From Pseudoneobacillus sp052180215 (GTDB taxonomy: Bacteria; Bacillota; Bacilli; Bacillales; Cytobacillaceae), in NCBI RefSeq assembly GCF_052180215.1, contig NZ_CP197471.1, forward strand, positions 3,672,001 through 3,736,000: 64,000 nucleotides of DNA, read 5' to 3'. Below the pieces are notes generated by a model, which searched no databases, was not told the origin of the DNA, and saw only the letters and a program-made list of their open reading frames with translations. Both the position numbers and the translations under genes were made by a program. Positions 35,472-43,742 of this stretch are shown in pieces. Within the stretch, counting starts at the first letter, position 1. Each line of letters begins with the position of its first letter.

Positions 35472-36503
35472 TTAACTTCCAATATATCTCGAATAATACG
35501 ATTTGGCTTTTGTTATATCATTTGTCCCGTGGATGAGAGCACGTCCGTCTTTAAAAAGCACCATGGAAATTTCTTCATCCGGAGAAAAGCGCAGTAAATA
35601 TGGATTTACTTTAACCTCTCCGATTTTTTTAAACTGCTCAGCCATTTTGTTAAAATCAAATTCCTCTTTATTTCGACTCACAATTTGCACCGTATCTCTG
35701 CCACATAAGGTAGAATAGGTAGTTTGATGGCTCGACCGTGTCTCCAAAAATTCAAAATGGCGTTCCACACAAGTAGGGCATTTTGGATTATGTCCATTGG
35801 ATATATCCATTTGGAACGTGGAGTTATCCCAGATATCCAATTGCTCTAGATTAGGATTCGGCTCGGCACCAACCAATACCTTTATCGCCTCCATCGCCTC
35901 AAAGGAGCCAATGATATCGGTAATGGGTGAAAGTACCCCTACCGTATCACAGGTTTCTCCTCTTCCAGCTGGAAGGTCGGGGAATAAACAACGATAACAA
36001 GGCGTTTTTCCAGGAATAATCGTCGCAAACATTCCCCTTGAACTTACCGCTCCTCCATGTACCCATGGAATACCATGCTTTACAGCCACATCATTGATTA
36101 AATACCTTGTAAGAAAATTATCTGTTCCGTCTACAATCACATCAAAACCACTCAGTAGTTCTTCTGCATTATTCATGTTAATGTCCGCAATAATAGGTTC
36201 AATCGTGACGGAGGAATTGATTTCGGTTAATGTTTTTTCGGCAGCTATGACTTTAGGAAGCTGTTGTAAGGCATCCGATTCCTTGTATAAGGATTGTCTT
36301 TGTAAATTGGAAAGCTCCACAAAATCGCGATCAATGATCCGAAGATAACCAACACCAGACCGAACAAGATGATTCGAAATAACCGTTCCTAACGCACCCA
36401 TTCCGACTAGCACTGCTCGGCTTTTTAATAACTTGAGCTGTCCTTCCTTCCCAATTGGTTGAAAAAGAATTTGGCGTGAATATCTTTCCAGCTCCTTTTG
36501 CAT
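35472..36503 (-). CDS. ThiF/MoeB-type adenylyltransferase
   Basis: A 343-residue E1-like enzyme that adenylates the C-terminal Gly-Gly of a ubiquitin-fold sulfur carrier. It has the nucleotide motif GMGALGT (residues 34-40), the conserved DRDFVELSNLQRQSLY and DGTDNFLTRYLIND segments, zinc cysteines in CYRCLFPD and CPTC, and ETCDTVGVL. MoeB serves MoaD in molybdopterin synthesis; ThiF serves ThiS. With a MoaD-like gene 5 kb away and a tungsten AOR gene immediately divergent, the MoeB role is the likely one. The C-terminal 85 residues follow the zinc site and resemble the accessory domain of longer ThiF/MoeB proteins. Confidence 0.85.
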   Translation of the reverse strand: MQKELERYSRQILFQPIGKEGQLKLLKSRAVLVGMGALGTVISNHLVRSGVGYLRIIDRDFVELSNLQRQSLYKESDALQQLPKVIAAEKTLTEINSSVTIEPIIADINMNNAEELLSGFDVIVDGTDNFLTRYLINDVAVKHGIPWVHGGAVSSRGMFATIIPGKTPCYRCLFPDLPAGRGETCDTVGVLSPITDIIGSFEAMEAIKVLVGAEPNPNLEQLDIWDNSTFQMDISNGHNPKCPTCVERHFEFLETRSSHQTTYSTLCGRDTVQIVSRNKEEFDFNKMAEQFKKIGEVKVNPYLLRFSPDEEISMVLFKDGRALIHGTNDITKAKSYYSRYIGS

Positions 36504-36652
36504 CCATTTCCCCCCTTAATAGCAGATAATTTTTGAACTTCCGCTGCCTTTTTAAAATTAGACTTATAAAAATTTTACTAAAATTCTATTATTTAATAAA
36601 TATGTAGAGGAATTTCTTGGGCAAGTATCTAATATTTTATAAAGGAGCATAC

Positions 36653-36715
36653 ATGTTTTTACGTAATCATTATATGAAAGAGGTGTCGAAGAAGGATGAA
36701 TCTTGGCGGATTTAA
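36653..36715 (+). CDS. Possible leader peptide overlapping the AOR start
   Basis: A 20-codon frame, ATG at 36653 to TAA at 36713-36715, begins five bases after a near-perfect AAAGGAG and encodes a basic peptide starting MFLRNHYMKEV. It overlaps the AOR start codon by 20 bp in another frame, so its translation could couple to or tune AOR expression. No family is recognised. The frame is short enough to be chance; the RBS and the exact overlap are the arguments for it. Confidence 0.35.
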   Translation: MFLRNHYMKEVSKKDESWRI

Positions 36716-38537
36716 AAACAAAGAAGTCTTAGTAGATTTAACAAGTGGTTCCGTTGATTACAGACCCGTTAACGAAGAGTATGCAAAGAAATTCATCGGT
36801 GGACGTGGTTTAGGTGTGAAATACGTTTTAGATAACGGTCCTGAGGTTGAGCCATTATCTGAAGATAATATCCTATGTATCATGACAGGTCCTGTTACGG
36901 GATCACGTTCATCCATGAGCGGACGTTTATGTGTAGTCACAAAATCCCCATTAACTGGCACTGTTACAGACTCTCATATGGGCGGTTGGACAGCAGCTCG
37001 TCTAAAGTGGGCTGGCATTGATAATATTATTTTTAAAGGAAAAAGTGATAAGCCTGTTTACCTTTATATCGAAAATGGGCAGGCAGAACTTCGTGATGCT
37101 TCTGACCTTTGGGGAAAAAGTACTCGCGCAACGGTTCAAGCTTTCAAAGACAAATATGGTGCAGATGACCTGAGCGTTATGACTATCGGCCAAGCTGGTG
37201 AAAACAAAGTTCGTTTTGCCGGATTCATGAATGAACATGACCGTGCTGCAGGTCGTGGAGGTACTGGTGCCGTAGCAGGTTTCAAACTGTTGAAGGCCAT
37301 CGTTATTAAGGCAACTCAAAAAGGAAATATGCCGGAAGCGAAAAATGCAGATGAATATAAAGAAGCAAACAAGAAGGCTGTTAAAGCCATTCTTGATGGC
37401 GGCTTAACAGCGCCAAATAAAGGTGGTTTATCCGTTTACGGTACGAACGTACTAACAAATTTAATTAATGAAGTGGGAGCTCTTCCTACTATGAACTCTC
37501 AAGCGACTAACTGGGATGAGGCTGAAAAGCACAGTGGTGAATGGGTAAATGAGCATTTATTGGTAGCCAACAACACATGCCATGCATGTCCAGTAGCTTG
37601 TAAAATTGAGGTTGAAGTAAAAGAAGGTAAATACAAAACTCGTGTAGAAAGCTTTGAGTTTGAATCGGCTTGGGCGCTTGGTGCCAACAGCGGTTTAAGC
37701 AACTCTGAAGCCATCGCTTACTTAATCGATTTATGTAATGAATATGGAATGGATACTATTGAACTAGGACATTGTTTATCTGTGACAATGGAAGCTTTTG
37801 AAAAGGGTCTTGTCGATGAAAAGCTTGACTGGGGCGACGCAGACAGCATGATCGAAATGACTCGTAAAATTGCTCACCGTGAAGGTTTCGGCGGCGTATT
37901 AGCTGAAGGACCTGCACGGGCTACTGCAATGTGGGGTGCTCCAGAGTTATCGATGTCTGTTAAGGGGCAATCTATTCCTGCTTATGATCCACGCGGAATC
38001 CAAGGGATTGGACTTGGCTATGCGACAAGTAACCGTGGTGCATGTCACTTACGCGGTTATACAGTTGCCAGTGAAATCGCAGGAATTCCTGAACCGACTG
38101 ACCGCTTAGCAGCAGAAGGTAAAGGCGAATTATTGAAAGTGTTCCAAGACCTATTATCTTTCTCTGACTCTATGAATATCTGTAAATTCTCTTCATTCTC
38201 TGAAAATGCTGAGCATTATGCAGAGCAATACAGCGGAATGACTGGCATTCCAATGACAGCTGAAGATGTTATGCTTGCTGGTGAACGTATCTATAACTTA
38301 GAGCGCTACTACAATAACCTTGCTGGTTTCGATAAGGCTGAGGATGATTTCTTACCTAAACGCTTTACAGAAGAAGGCGCAACCGGTAACAGTGCCGGCT
38401 CTGTAAGCCGCATGGACATCATGTTAGATGAATACTACAACGTCCGCGGATGGAAAGACGGAGTGGTTCCGACTGAGAAATTAGTTGAATTAGGAATCAT
38501 TGAAAAAGCTGACTCTGGGGAAACTGTAGAGCAGTAA
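36696..38537 (+). CDS. aor: Tungsten-containing aldehyde:ferredoxin oxidoreductase
   Basis: A 613-residue AOR family enzyme that oxidises aldehydes to carboxylic acids with ferredoxin, using a tungsten bis-pterin cofactor and one 4Fe-4S cluster. The cluster ligands are C295, C298 and C302 (NTCHACPVACK) and C496 (SMNICKF). The pterin-binding stretches GPVTGSRSSMSGRLCVV, GGWTAARLKWAGIDNIIFKG and DPRGIQGIGLGYATSNRGAC are all present, so it should be functional. RBS is AGAGGTG. A ThiF/MoeB gene is divergent, and MoaD and tungstate uptake genes lie nearby. AOR is best known from anaerobes and is unusual in aerobic bacilli. Confidence 0.95.
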   Translation: MNLGGFKNKEVLVDLTSGSVDYRPVNEEYAKKFIGGRGLGVKYVLDNGPEVEPLSEDNILCIMTGPVTGSRSSMSGRLCVVTKSPLTGTVTDSHMGGWTAARLKWAGIDNIIFKGKSDKPVYLYIENGQAELRDASDLWGKSTRATVQAFKDKYGADDLSVMTIGQAGENKVRFAGFMNEHDRAAGRGGTGAVAGFKLLKAIVIKATQKGNMPEAKNADEYKEANKKAVKAILDGGLTAPNKGGLSVYGTNVLTNLINEVGALPTMNSQATNWDEAEKHSGEWVNEHLLVANNTCHACPVACKIEVEVKEGKYKTRVESFEFESAWALGANSGLSNSEAIAYLIDLCNEYGMDTIELGHCLSVTMEAFEKGLVDEKLDWGDADSMIEMTRKIAHREGFGGVLAEGPARATAMWGAPELSMSVKGQSIPAYDPRGIQGIGLGYATSNRGACHLRGYTVASEIAGIPEPTDRLAAEGKGELLKVFQDLLSFSDSMNICKFSSFSENAEHYAEQYSGMTGIPMTAEDVMLAGERIYNLERYYNNLAGFDKAEDDFLPKRFTEEGATGNSAGSVSRMDIMLDEYYNVRGWKDGVVPTEKLVELGIIEKADSGETVEQ

Positions 38538-38558
38538 TAAACTGATTGAGTTGTTTTG

Positions 38559-38585
38559 AAAGGGCCGAGTTTTTGGGCCCTTTTT
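38559..38585 (+). terminator. Terminator of the AOR gene
   Basis: Arms AAAGGGCC and GGCCCTTT with a 9-nt loop and a T-run. Confidence 0.85.
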
Positions 38586-39060
38586 GGTTTGGGGTTGAGT
38601 GGTGGTGTTATGGGGTTCATGGGTTTTGATGGCCTGGTTAGGGAGTTCTTAATGTTGTTGAATAATGTAAATGGGAGAGTTATAGTATAGGTGTTAATTT
38701 GAGTTTGGTTTTCCCCAAAAAGAGGTAACTTGCTTTTGGTATTTCTTCCCTCGTTGTCTCCCTTTCTATTTAACTTGCTTCTTTTGGGTGGTTTGGTTGT
38801 GAATCTCGGATAAACTGAGCAACTAGTGGAAGGTTCCATCATGCCCCTATCTAAGTCGAGCATATTTTTTTAAACTCGAGCATTTCTCCCGCAAAGTCGA
38901 GCATATTTTTTTAAACTCGAGCATTTCCTTCTCAAAGTCGAGCAAATTTACTTTAAAGATTGTCTTCCTCCCTAGAAAATCTCTATTTTTTCCTCTGAAT
39001 TGCACGACTTTCTCTTAAAATAGTTAATTTTTTTAATAAAAATGATATGGAGTGATGAAA
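38586..39060. other. Gene-free stretch with G/T-rich strand and TCGAGCA boxes
   Basis: I see no gene in these 475 bases. The first 110 bases of the plus strand are strikingly rich in G and T with almost no C; the part to about 38800 loses this bias, and the last 200 bases carry five TCGAGCA boxes. Open frames on the minus strand here are low-complexity and lack an RBS. It may be the decayed remains of a gene or an insertion. Confidence 0.5.
38856..38944 (+). repeat. Five TCGAGCA boxes at 20-21 bp spacing, cluster 1
   Basis: TCGAGCA occurs at 38856, 38876, 38897, 38917 and 38938, that is, at intervals of 20, 21, 20 and 21 bp. The preceding bases alternate between AAG and AAAC (AAGTCGAGCAT, AAACTCGAGCAT). 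The spacing equals two helical turns. A second cluster lies at 59161. Confidence 0.75.
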
Positions 39061-40026
39061 ATGAATATTTTAGAACGAGAAATACCAAAGATTATTCCTA
39101 AGTTAGAGGCTTTAAGTGGAAGGTTATCTCCTTTTCACGAAAAACAGGGAATTCTTAAATTAGCTCACTCTCGTTTTTTAGCAGGTTATCAAGGTGAAAA
39201 AGCGGTTGATTACTACTTCTCGTTAATGGATCAAGATAAGTATGATTTTTATCATGGGATAAGATTGTTTAACGGAAAAACTTACTTCCAAATTGATACG
39301 CTTATCATTTCAAATGCCTTTATATTACCAATAGAAATAAAGAATCTAGCAGGAACAATCGAATATGATAGGAAAAATAATAAATTCACAAATAGTGGAG
39401 GAGTTATAACTAATCCCTTATCACAGGTGAAATTGCAAAAGCTTCAACTTACAGATTGGCTTCAAAATAAAAATTGTCCCCCCATCCCCGATTTTCTTGT
39501 TGCGATGTCCAATCCTTCAACAAAAATAAACTCTCCATCAGGATTACCCGACCAATATTGGAAGATATGTAGCGGACAAGACCTTCTAGAAAAAATTCAA
39601 ATTTACGAAAAAATGTATAAAACAGAGCATATCTCCCTTAAAGAACGTAAGAGATTAAGAAAATTGTTACTTAAAGCTCATACACCGCTAAATCCCGATG
39701 TACTAAAAAAATACAAAATTTCAAAAGAAGAGCTGATTCCTGGTGTACAATGTCCTTCATGTAACGCTATCCCCATGGATCATATCTATGGAAAATGGGA
39801 ATGTCCAAAATGCCTGACTAAATCAAAAACGGCACATATAAAAACGATTCAAGATCACTTTTTATTAAATGGCCCAACTATCACAAATAAACAATTTAGA
39901 GAGTTCACTCTTTTGAAAGATAGACAAGTGGCAACTCGAATCTTAATTTCATTAAAACTACCATATATAGGAACCAACAAAGGCAGAGTCTACTATTCTC
40001 CTGAATACAATCCTAATCAAGACTAA
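39061..40026 (+). CDS. NERD-domain protein with zinc-ribbon
   Basis: About 321 residues. The N-terminal half has a nuclease-related (NERD) domain with the restriction-endonuclease-like core FQIDTLIISNAFILPIEIKN, where D and the E-x-K mark the PD-(D/E)xK active site. A zinc-ribbon of two CxxC pairs follows (CPSCNAIP, CPKC at about residues 240-262). The role of such proteins in bacilli is not known; DNA processing is likely. I use the ATG at 39061, eight bases after GGAG; ATG 39055 and GTG 39052 are too close. It has no operon partner. Confidence 0.85.
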   Translation: MNILEREIPKIIPKLEALSGRLSPFHEKQGILKLAHSRFLAGYQGEKAVDYYFSLMDQDKYDFYHGIRLFNGKTYFQIDTLIISNAFILPIEIKNLAGTIEYDRKNNKFTNSGGVITNPLSQVKLQKLQLTDWLQNKNCPPIPDFLVAMSNPSTKINSPSGLPDQYWKICSGQDLLEKIQIYEKMYKTEHISLKERKRLRKLLLKAHTPLNPDVLKKYKISKEELIPGVQCPSCNAIPMDHIYGKWECPKCLTKSKTAHIKTIQDHFLLNGPTITNKQFREFTLLKDRQVATRILISLKLPYIGTNKGRVYYSPEYNPNQD

Positions 40027-40048
40027 AAAAGGACAGAAGCACATGCTC

Positions 40049-40321
40049 CTATCCCCCTACTCGAGTGGTTTTATATCGATAATTTTTTATCAGTTTTTCT
40101 AGTTCCTCTTCATTTTCCGCAGTAAATCGAATGTAAACGGCGTTCACTTTAAAAACCGAGGTAAAAGCTCGTTCTTCTTCAGACAAGATTTCGCCTCTCC
40201 AACCGTTGCCTTCGAATAGGTATGGAAAGGAATCCGTTACTTGTTTTCCACCTAATTCTTTAAAATACATGGCTAGGTGGGCACGATTTATACCACGAAA
40301 TTCAAGGTCGCGATTGACCAA
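40049..40321 (-). CDS. MoaD-companion protein ending in Gly-Gly
   Basis: A 90-residue protein directly downstream of the MoaD-like gene (29 bp). I do not recognise a named function; similar small genes are coupled to moaD in other bacilli and in MoaD-related fusions, as far as I recall. It begins with FRGINRAHLAMYFKELGGKQ and is rich in acidic residues late. Its C-terminus is TTRVGG, a Gly-Gly end like that of ubiquitin-fold sulfur carriers. The start is TTG at 40321, firmly supported by AGGAGG at correct distance. It may assist or be a second substrate of the tungstopterin pathway. Confidence 0.7.
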   Translation of the reverse strand: MVNRDLEFRGINRAHLAMYFKELGGKQVTDSFPYLFEGNGWRGEILSEEERAFTSVFKVNAVYIRFTAENEEELEKLIKNYRYKTTRVGG

Positions 40322-40350
40322 TTTGATCGCCCTCCTATTCTATGATTCTA

Positions 40351-40623
40351 TCAACCGCCTGCAACAGGTGGGAATAAGGCTAATTGATCGGTTTCCTTTA
40401 CCCTTGTCTCTAAGTCCTCTGCGTGGATGATGTTTCTGCCATTCACATATAAATGCACAAATGGTTTTAGTTTTTTCTCTTCTGTATATATTTCATCCTT
40501 TAAATCAGGAAACATTTCAATCATTTTATCCAGCACGTCCATTACACGGTCGCCATCCGGCTCAACATTAACGGAAACTCCGCCGCAAATCACTCGAAGA
40601 TTCGCAAACACTTTTACCAACAT
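40351..40623 (-). CDS. moaD: MoaD/ThiS-type ubiquitin-fold sulfur carrier
   Basis: A 90-residue ubiquitin-like protein (MLVKVFANLRVICGG at the start) ending in the required PPVAGG, whose C-terminal glycine is adenylated by MoeB and thiocarboxylated to provide dithiolene sulfur for molybdopterin or tungstopterin. It is a little longer than standard MoaD (about 80), as is usual for the variants found with AOR genes. AAGGGGG before the ATG at 40623 decides the start; an upstream in-frame extension to 40734 is not supported. The AOR and ThiF/MoeB genes are 2-5 kb away. Confidence 0.85.
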   Translation of the reverse strand: MLVKVFANLRVICGGVSVNVEPDGDRVMDVLDKMIEMFPDLKDEIYTEEKKLKPFVHLYVNGRNIIHAEDLETRVKETDQLALFPPVAGG

Positions 40624-40712
40624 ATCAATCCGTTCCCCCTTCTTACTATTCATATTAAAGTGAATCATATTTATTGTCATCCGATTTATTTTAATAGTTT
40701 GAAAATAAGTCC

Positions 40713-42320
40713 TTATGATAGTGTTTTCAACCATTTCCTTTGTTTTAGGCTAACAATCGCATATCCAAATAAGCACATTCCAGATAATCCACTAGAGAGT
40801 TGCCAAAGTATATCTTGCTCTACATAAACCCCTAGTAAGCTGCCGATGACTCCCACTATCCCTAAATAAACGCATTGCTTTTTCTGGTTTTCAAAAATGG
40901 AAAAATGAAATTCCCGCTGTTGTTGAATTTCCCTTTGTTCCAACAGCTGTTGTGGTTTCTTAATCAAATCGGTAACAGAATGAAAGATTTGAAAAATAGG
41001 TTGGGAGTTCATCCATTTTAAAAATAACTTCCATTTGTTTGTTTCACTGTGATGAAGCCAGTCCATAAAAGCCGGTTTTATGACTTCCAGCACCTCTTTT
41101 TCAGGATTAATCGTATGTAACATCCCTTCAATAGTCACAAAAGAACGCCCTAAAAAGACAAAACGCGTTGGGATTTGAATGGGTAAGGATTTAACGATAT
41201 CATTCATTTCCTTTTTAACGGCAAAAAGGTCCATTTCTTTTAATTGAGCTAATTCAAAATTTAATGCTTCACCAAGAATTTTTTCAATAGGTTTTAGATT
41301 GGCATTAGGCAGTAGGAAACCTAAATCACATAATACCTCTGCGGCCTTTGAATAATTTTTTAATAAAATAGCCTCTAGTAAGCTTTGAAAATTAGCTGCA
41401 TCGGATTTCGATATTTCTCCCACCATCCCAAAGTCTAAAAGAACGATCGTTCCATCAGGTTGGACAAGTACGTTCCCTGAATGGGGGTCGGCATGGAAAA
41501 TCCCCGCTTCCAGCCATTGAGGCAGAAACACTCTGAATAATCTTTGAGCCAATTCATCTCGATCGATATTGGATCGCAGTAAAAAGTCTACATCTGTTAT
41601 ACGAATCCCGTCCACCCATTCCATTACTAACACTTGTGAAGTACTGAGCTCCGGGTATACTTGAGGTATTTTCAACTGAGCAAAAGAATGAAAACGATTT
41701 TGAAAATGCTCGGCTGTCTCTCTTTCCTTCTTAAAATCGAGCTCTCTTTCAATCACTTGTTTTAATTCCTGATAGAGCATTTTAAAACTAATAAATCCCT
41801 TTGGAACTGGGGCAAAGTGATGGGCAAACCAAATGATAATTGATAGTGTTCGAAAGTCTGTTTTAACAATGGATTGAATGGTCGGACGCTGAACTTTCAC
41901 CGCAACTTCTGTCCCATCTTTTAATACCCCGCGATACACTTCGCCGATGGAGGCTGAAGCAACGGCCTTACGTTCCAGTGCTAACAACTTTTCTTCAATA
42001 GGGCCATTCCATTCTCTTTCGAGTACATTTTTAATATCTTCCCAAGGAGAAGGAGGAACTTTATCCACTAAGTCCTGGATCTGTTTAATAAATCCATTAG
42101 GTAAAAGGTCGGCACGGATACTTAACATTTGCCCAACTTTAATTAACAATCCTTCTAATTCAAACAGCATCTGGCGAAATTGCTTCCCTAACTTCTCCCA
42201 TAATTGATCCCATTCTGCTTCAGATTTTTTACGGAATTTATACCAATACACTTGTATGACTAAGGAAAAAGCAAAGCTCAGTACCTTCCACATGCGATAT
42301 AATTTTTTCTCGGATTTCAT
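40713..42320 (-). CDS. AarF/ABC1/UbiB-family atypical kinase
   Basis: A 535-residue protein with the ABC1/UbiB kinase-like core: the KxGQ motif (LIKVGQMLSIRADLLP), ALERKAVASASIGEVYRGVLKDG, KVQRP lysine, and HADPHSGNVLVQ followed by LLDFGMVG for the metal and ATP site. Two membrane segments lie near the C-terminus. Family members act as ATPases in quinone synthesis or lipid handling. It is 90 bp upstream of moaD on the same strand, but a functional link with the cofactor pathway is not established. Confidence 0.88.
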   Translation of the reverse strand: MKSEKKLYRMWKVLSFAFSLVIQVYWYKFRKKSEAEWDQLWEKLGKQFRQMLFELEGLLIKVGQMLSIRADLLPNGFIKQIQDLVDKVPPSPWEDIKNVLEREWNGPIEEKLLALERKAVASASIGEVYRGVLKDGTEVAVKVQRPTIQSIVKTDFRTLSIIIWFAHHFAPVPKGFISFKMLYQELKQVIERELDFKKERETAEHFQNRFHSFAQLKIPQVYPELSTSQVLVMEWVDGIRITDVDFLLRSNIDRDELAQRLFRVFLPQWLEAGIFHADPHSGNVLVQPDGTIVLLDFGMVGEISKSDAANFQSLLEAILLKNYSKAAEVLCDLGFLLPNANLKPIEKILGEALNFELAQLKEMDLFAVKKEMNDIVKSLPIQIPTRFVFLGRSFVTIEGMLHTINPEKEVLEVIKPAFMDWLHHSETNKWKLFLKWMNSQPIFQIFHSVTDLIKKPQQLLEQREIQQQREFHFSIFENQKKQCVYLGIVGVIGSLLGVYVEQDILWQLSSGLSGMCLFGYAIVSLKQRKWLKTLS

Positions 42321-42577
42321 CAGGAGTCCCCCACTGTTTATACATTCTTTGCTTATATACGTGTTAAAAAATATAACGTTTCATAATAAAGTTCGGCATG
42401 GACTAGTAGCATTCCTTTTATATAAAAGCTGTTTTCTTATAGTTTGTGGTTTTAGGGCTCTCTTAAAAAGTGCTCAGCTCTTTTCTTCATTTTCATATGA
42501 GTTTAACACCCTATATGGAGAAATGCCTATTAATATTCACAAAAAGCAACAAAGTTTCAGAAAAGAGCCTATATAAA
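42321..42577. other. Gene-free stretch between kinase and small Cys-rich protein genes
   Basis: About 257 bases in which I find no convincing gene. An open plus-strand frame crosses from the kinase gene but lacks an RBS and recognisable content. The stretch should contain the kinase promoter at its left edge; no consensus promoter stands out. Confidence 0.5.
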
Positions 42578-42611
42578 AAACAACCTTAGTCACTCTGGAC
42601 TAAGGTTGTTT
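42571..42611 (-). terminator. Terminator of the small Cys-rich protein gene
   Basis: A 14-bp stem, AAACAACCTTAGTC with GACTAAGGTTGTTT, 6-nt loop and a T-run on the minus strand. Confidence 0.9.
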
Positions 42612-42639
42612 ATCATTCCCTTTCCTCCTTATTTCAAGC

Positions 42640-42909
42640 TTAAGCTGTGAAACGTGGAAGAGCGTTACCTAATGCCCCAAAAACCTGCTGAAGTTTAGCA
42701 AGCTTCTGTTCTTCTGTTAAGTTTAACAAACTATCTGCCCCAGAAACTTTTAAACATACAGGTCCTAGAGTTAGAGTGACCAAACCTAAAAGAACGACTG
42801 TTGTTGTACATGGAATGTTCACGCACAGAAGGTCTGTTGGTTCACATGTTTGACTTCCACAATCTGGACATTGAGCTTGGGCTTGTGTAACAACTTCATG
42901 TTCTTCCAT
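42640..42909 (-). CDS. Small Cys-rich protein of unknown function
   Basis: An 89-residue protein with no family I recognise. The acidic start (MEEHEVVTQAQAQ) leads to CPDCGSQTCEPTDLLCVNIPC, then a strongly hydrophobic stretch with a further Cys (TTTVVLLGLVTLTLGPVCLK), and an amphipathic helical tail ending LPRFTA. Six cysteines lie in the first 53 residues. A very strong AAGGAGGG RBS and a 14-bp stem terminator mark it as a highly expressed single gene. It could be a spore-surface protein, a metal-binding protein or a precursor peptide; I cannot decide. Confidence 0.65.
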   Translation of the reverse strand: MEEHEVVTQAQAQCPDCGSQTCEPTDLLCVNIPCTTTVVLLGLVTLTLGPVCLKVSGADSLLNLTEEQKLAKLQQVFGALGNALPRFTA

Positions 42910-43007
42910 TGTTTTCCCTCCTTTCTCTTAATCTTCTTTACTTTATGTCCGAACTTTAATATGGCTTGGACGAGCTACTAAATTTTTGAAAAATGATTCT
43001 AAAGCCA

Positions 43008-43038
43008 CAAAAAATCCTCGCCTTATAAAGTCGAGGAT
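43008..43038 (-). terminator. Terminator of the nitrilase/GNAT operon
   Basis: On the minus strand, arms ATCCTCG and CGAGGAT with an 11-nt loop and a T-run. Confidence 0.82.
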
Positions 43039-43053
43039 CAGACTTATTATCAT

Positions 43054-43725
43054 TTAAAACGGCTTTAAAGCTATCTTGTCTTTTGTTTCTAAGCTTTCAA
43101 TCATATCTAGCCAAGCTTGTGGTTTGTTTGGAAGAACGGTGTAGTATCTTCTTAAGAATTTCACAATCAACTCTGAATCTAGTTCTGTTACTCCCGGTTC
43201 CATTGGCAAAAATGAAAGATCCAGTCCTTCTACGGCTTCACCATCATTGTTCCAAGATGGATGAACGTACGGGAAGTCTAGACGTTTATATCCTAAATGG
43301 GATAAAACTTCACGGCGAACATAAGGGTTCATTGGCTTAACACCGCCAAATTCATGGTGTTCCACTCGGTATGGGTCATAAATTTCGGCAAACATTCCAT
43401 ATAGTTTTTTTCCGTTTGCTTCGGCAAGTGCTTTTAAATCCTCTGCACGGTGATTAGCAAGGAAAGGTCCAATTCCTAAACCAGCCTGACCAATAATCGT
43501 AAAATCGGTCATTGCAACATTAAAGTCTTCATAATAACGGTATTCGGTTGCACCCACTACTTTTCCCTCATGGACAGCTACAAAAACACGAATCCCTGGG
43601 TCTTCTAAAGGGTCCTTCCAAAGGCTAAACTCCAACACTTCTTCCGGTGGGAAAACATCTTGCATTAATTGGTGCATTTGCTTAAATAACGGGTCATCAA
43701 TATGAGTAATTCTTGTATATTCCAT
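43054..43725 (-). CDS. GNAT-family N-acetyltransferase, distal gene
   Basis: A 223-residue acetyltransferase-like protein and last gene of a three-gene operon. The acetyl-CoA region is less canonical than in its neighbour (GLGIGPFLANHRAEDLKALA in place of R/QxxGxG/A), so it is a diverged GNAT. Its substrate is unknown. The upstream GNAT ends 17 bp away. Conserved proximity to the nitrilase suggests a shared substrate pathway, perhaps acylation and amide hydrolysis. Confidence 0.72.
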   Translation of the reverse strand: MEYTRITHIDDPLFKQMHQLMQDVFPPEEVLEFSLWKDPLEDPGIRVFVAVHEGKVVGATEYRYYEDFNVAMTDFTIIGQAGLGIGPFLANHRAEDLKALAEANGKKLYGMFAEIYDPYRVEHHEFGGVKPMNPYVRREVLSHLGYKRLDFPYVHPSWNNDGEAVEGLDLSFLPMEPGVTELDSELIVKFLRRYYTVLPNKPQAWLDMIESLETKDKIALKPF

Positions 43726-43742
43726 CTTAAAAATACTCCTCT

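Noticed and set aside
38435..38863. A 142-codon minus-strand frame across the AOR 3' end
   Set aside because: It overlaps AOR, has low-complexity content and no RBS.
38856..38944. CRISPR array
   Set aside because: The repeat core is only about 11 bp and the period only 20-21 bp, and no cas genes are near.
40624..40734. N-terminal extension of MoaD
   Set aside because: The ATG at 40623 has a strong AAGGGGG RBS and begins at the fold's first strand; the extension has neither.
42256..42576. A 106-codon plus-strand frame
   Set aside because: It begins inside the kinase gene on the opposite strand, has no RBS and no recognisable features.
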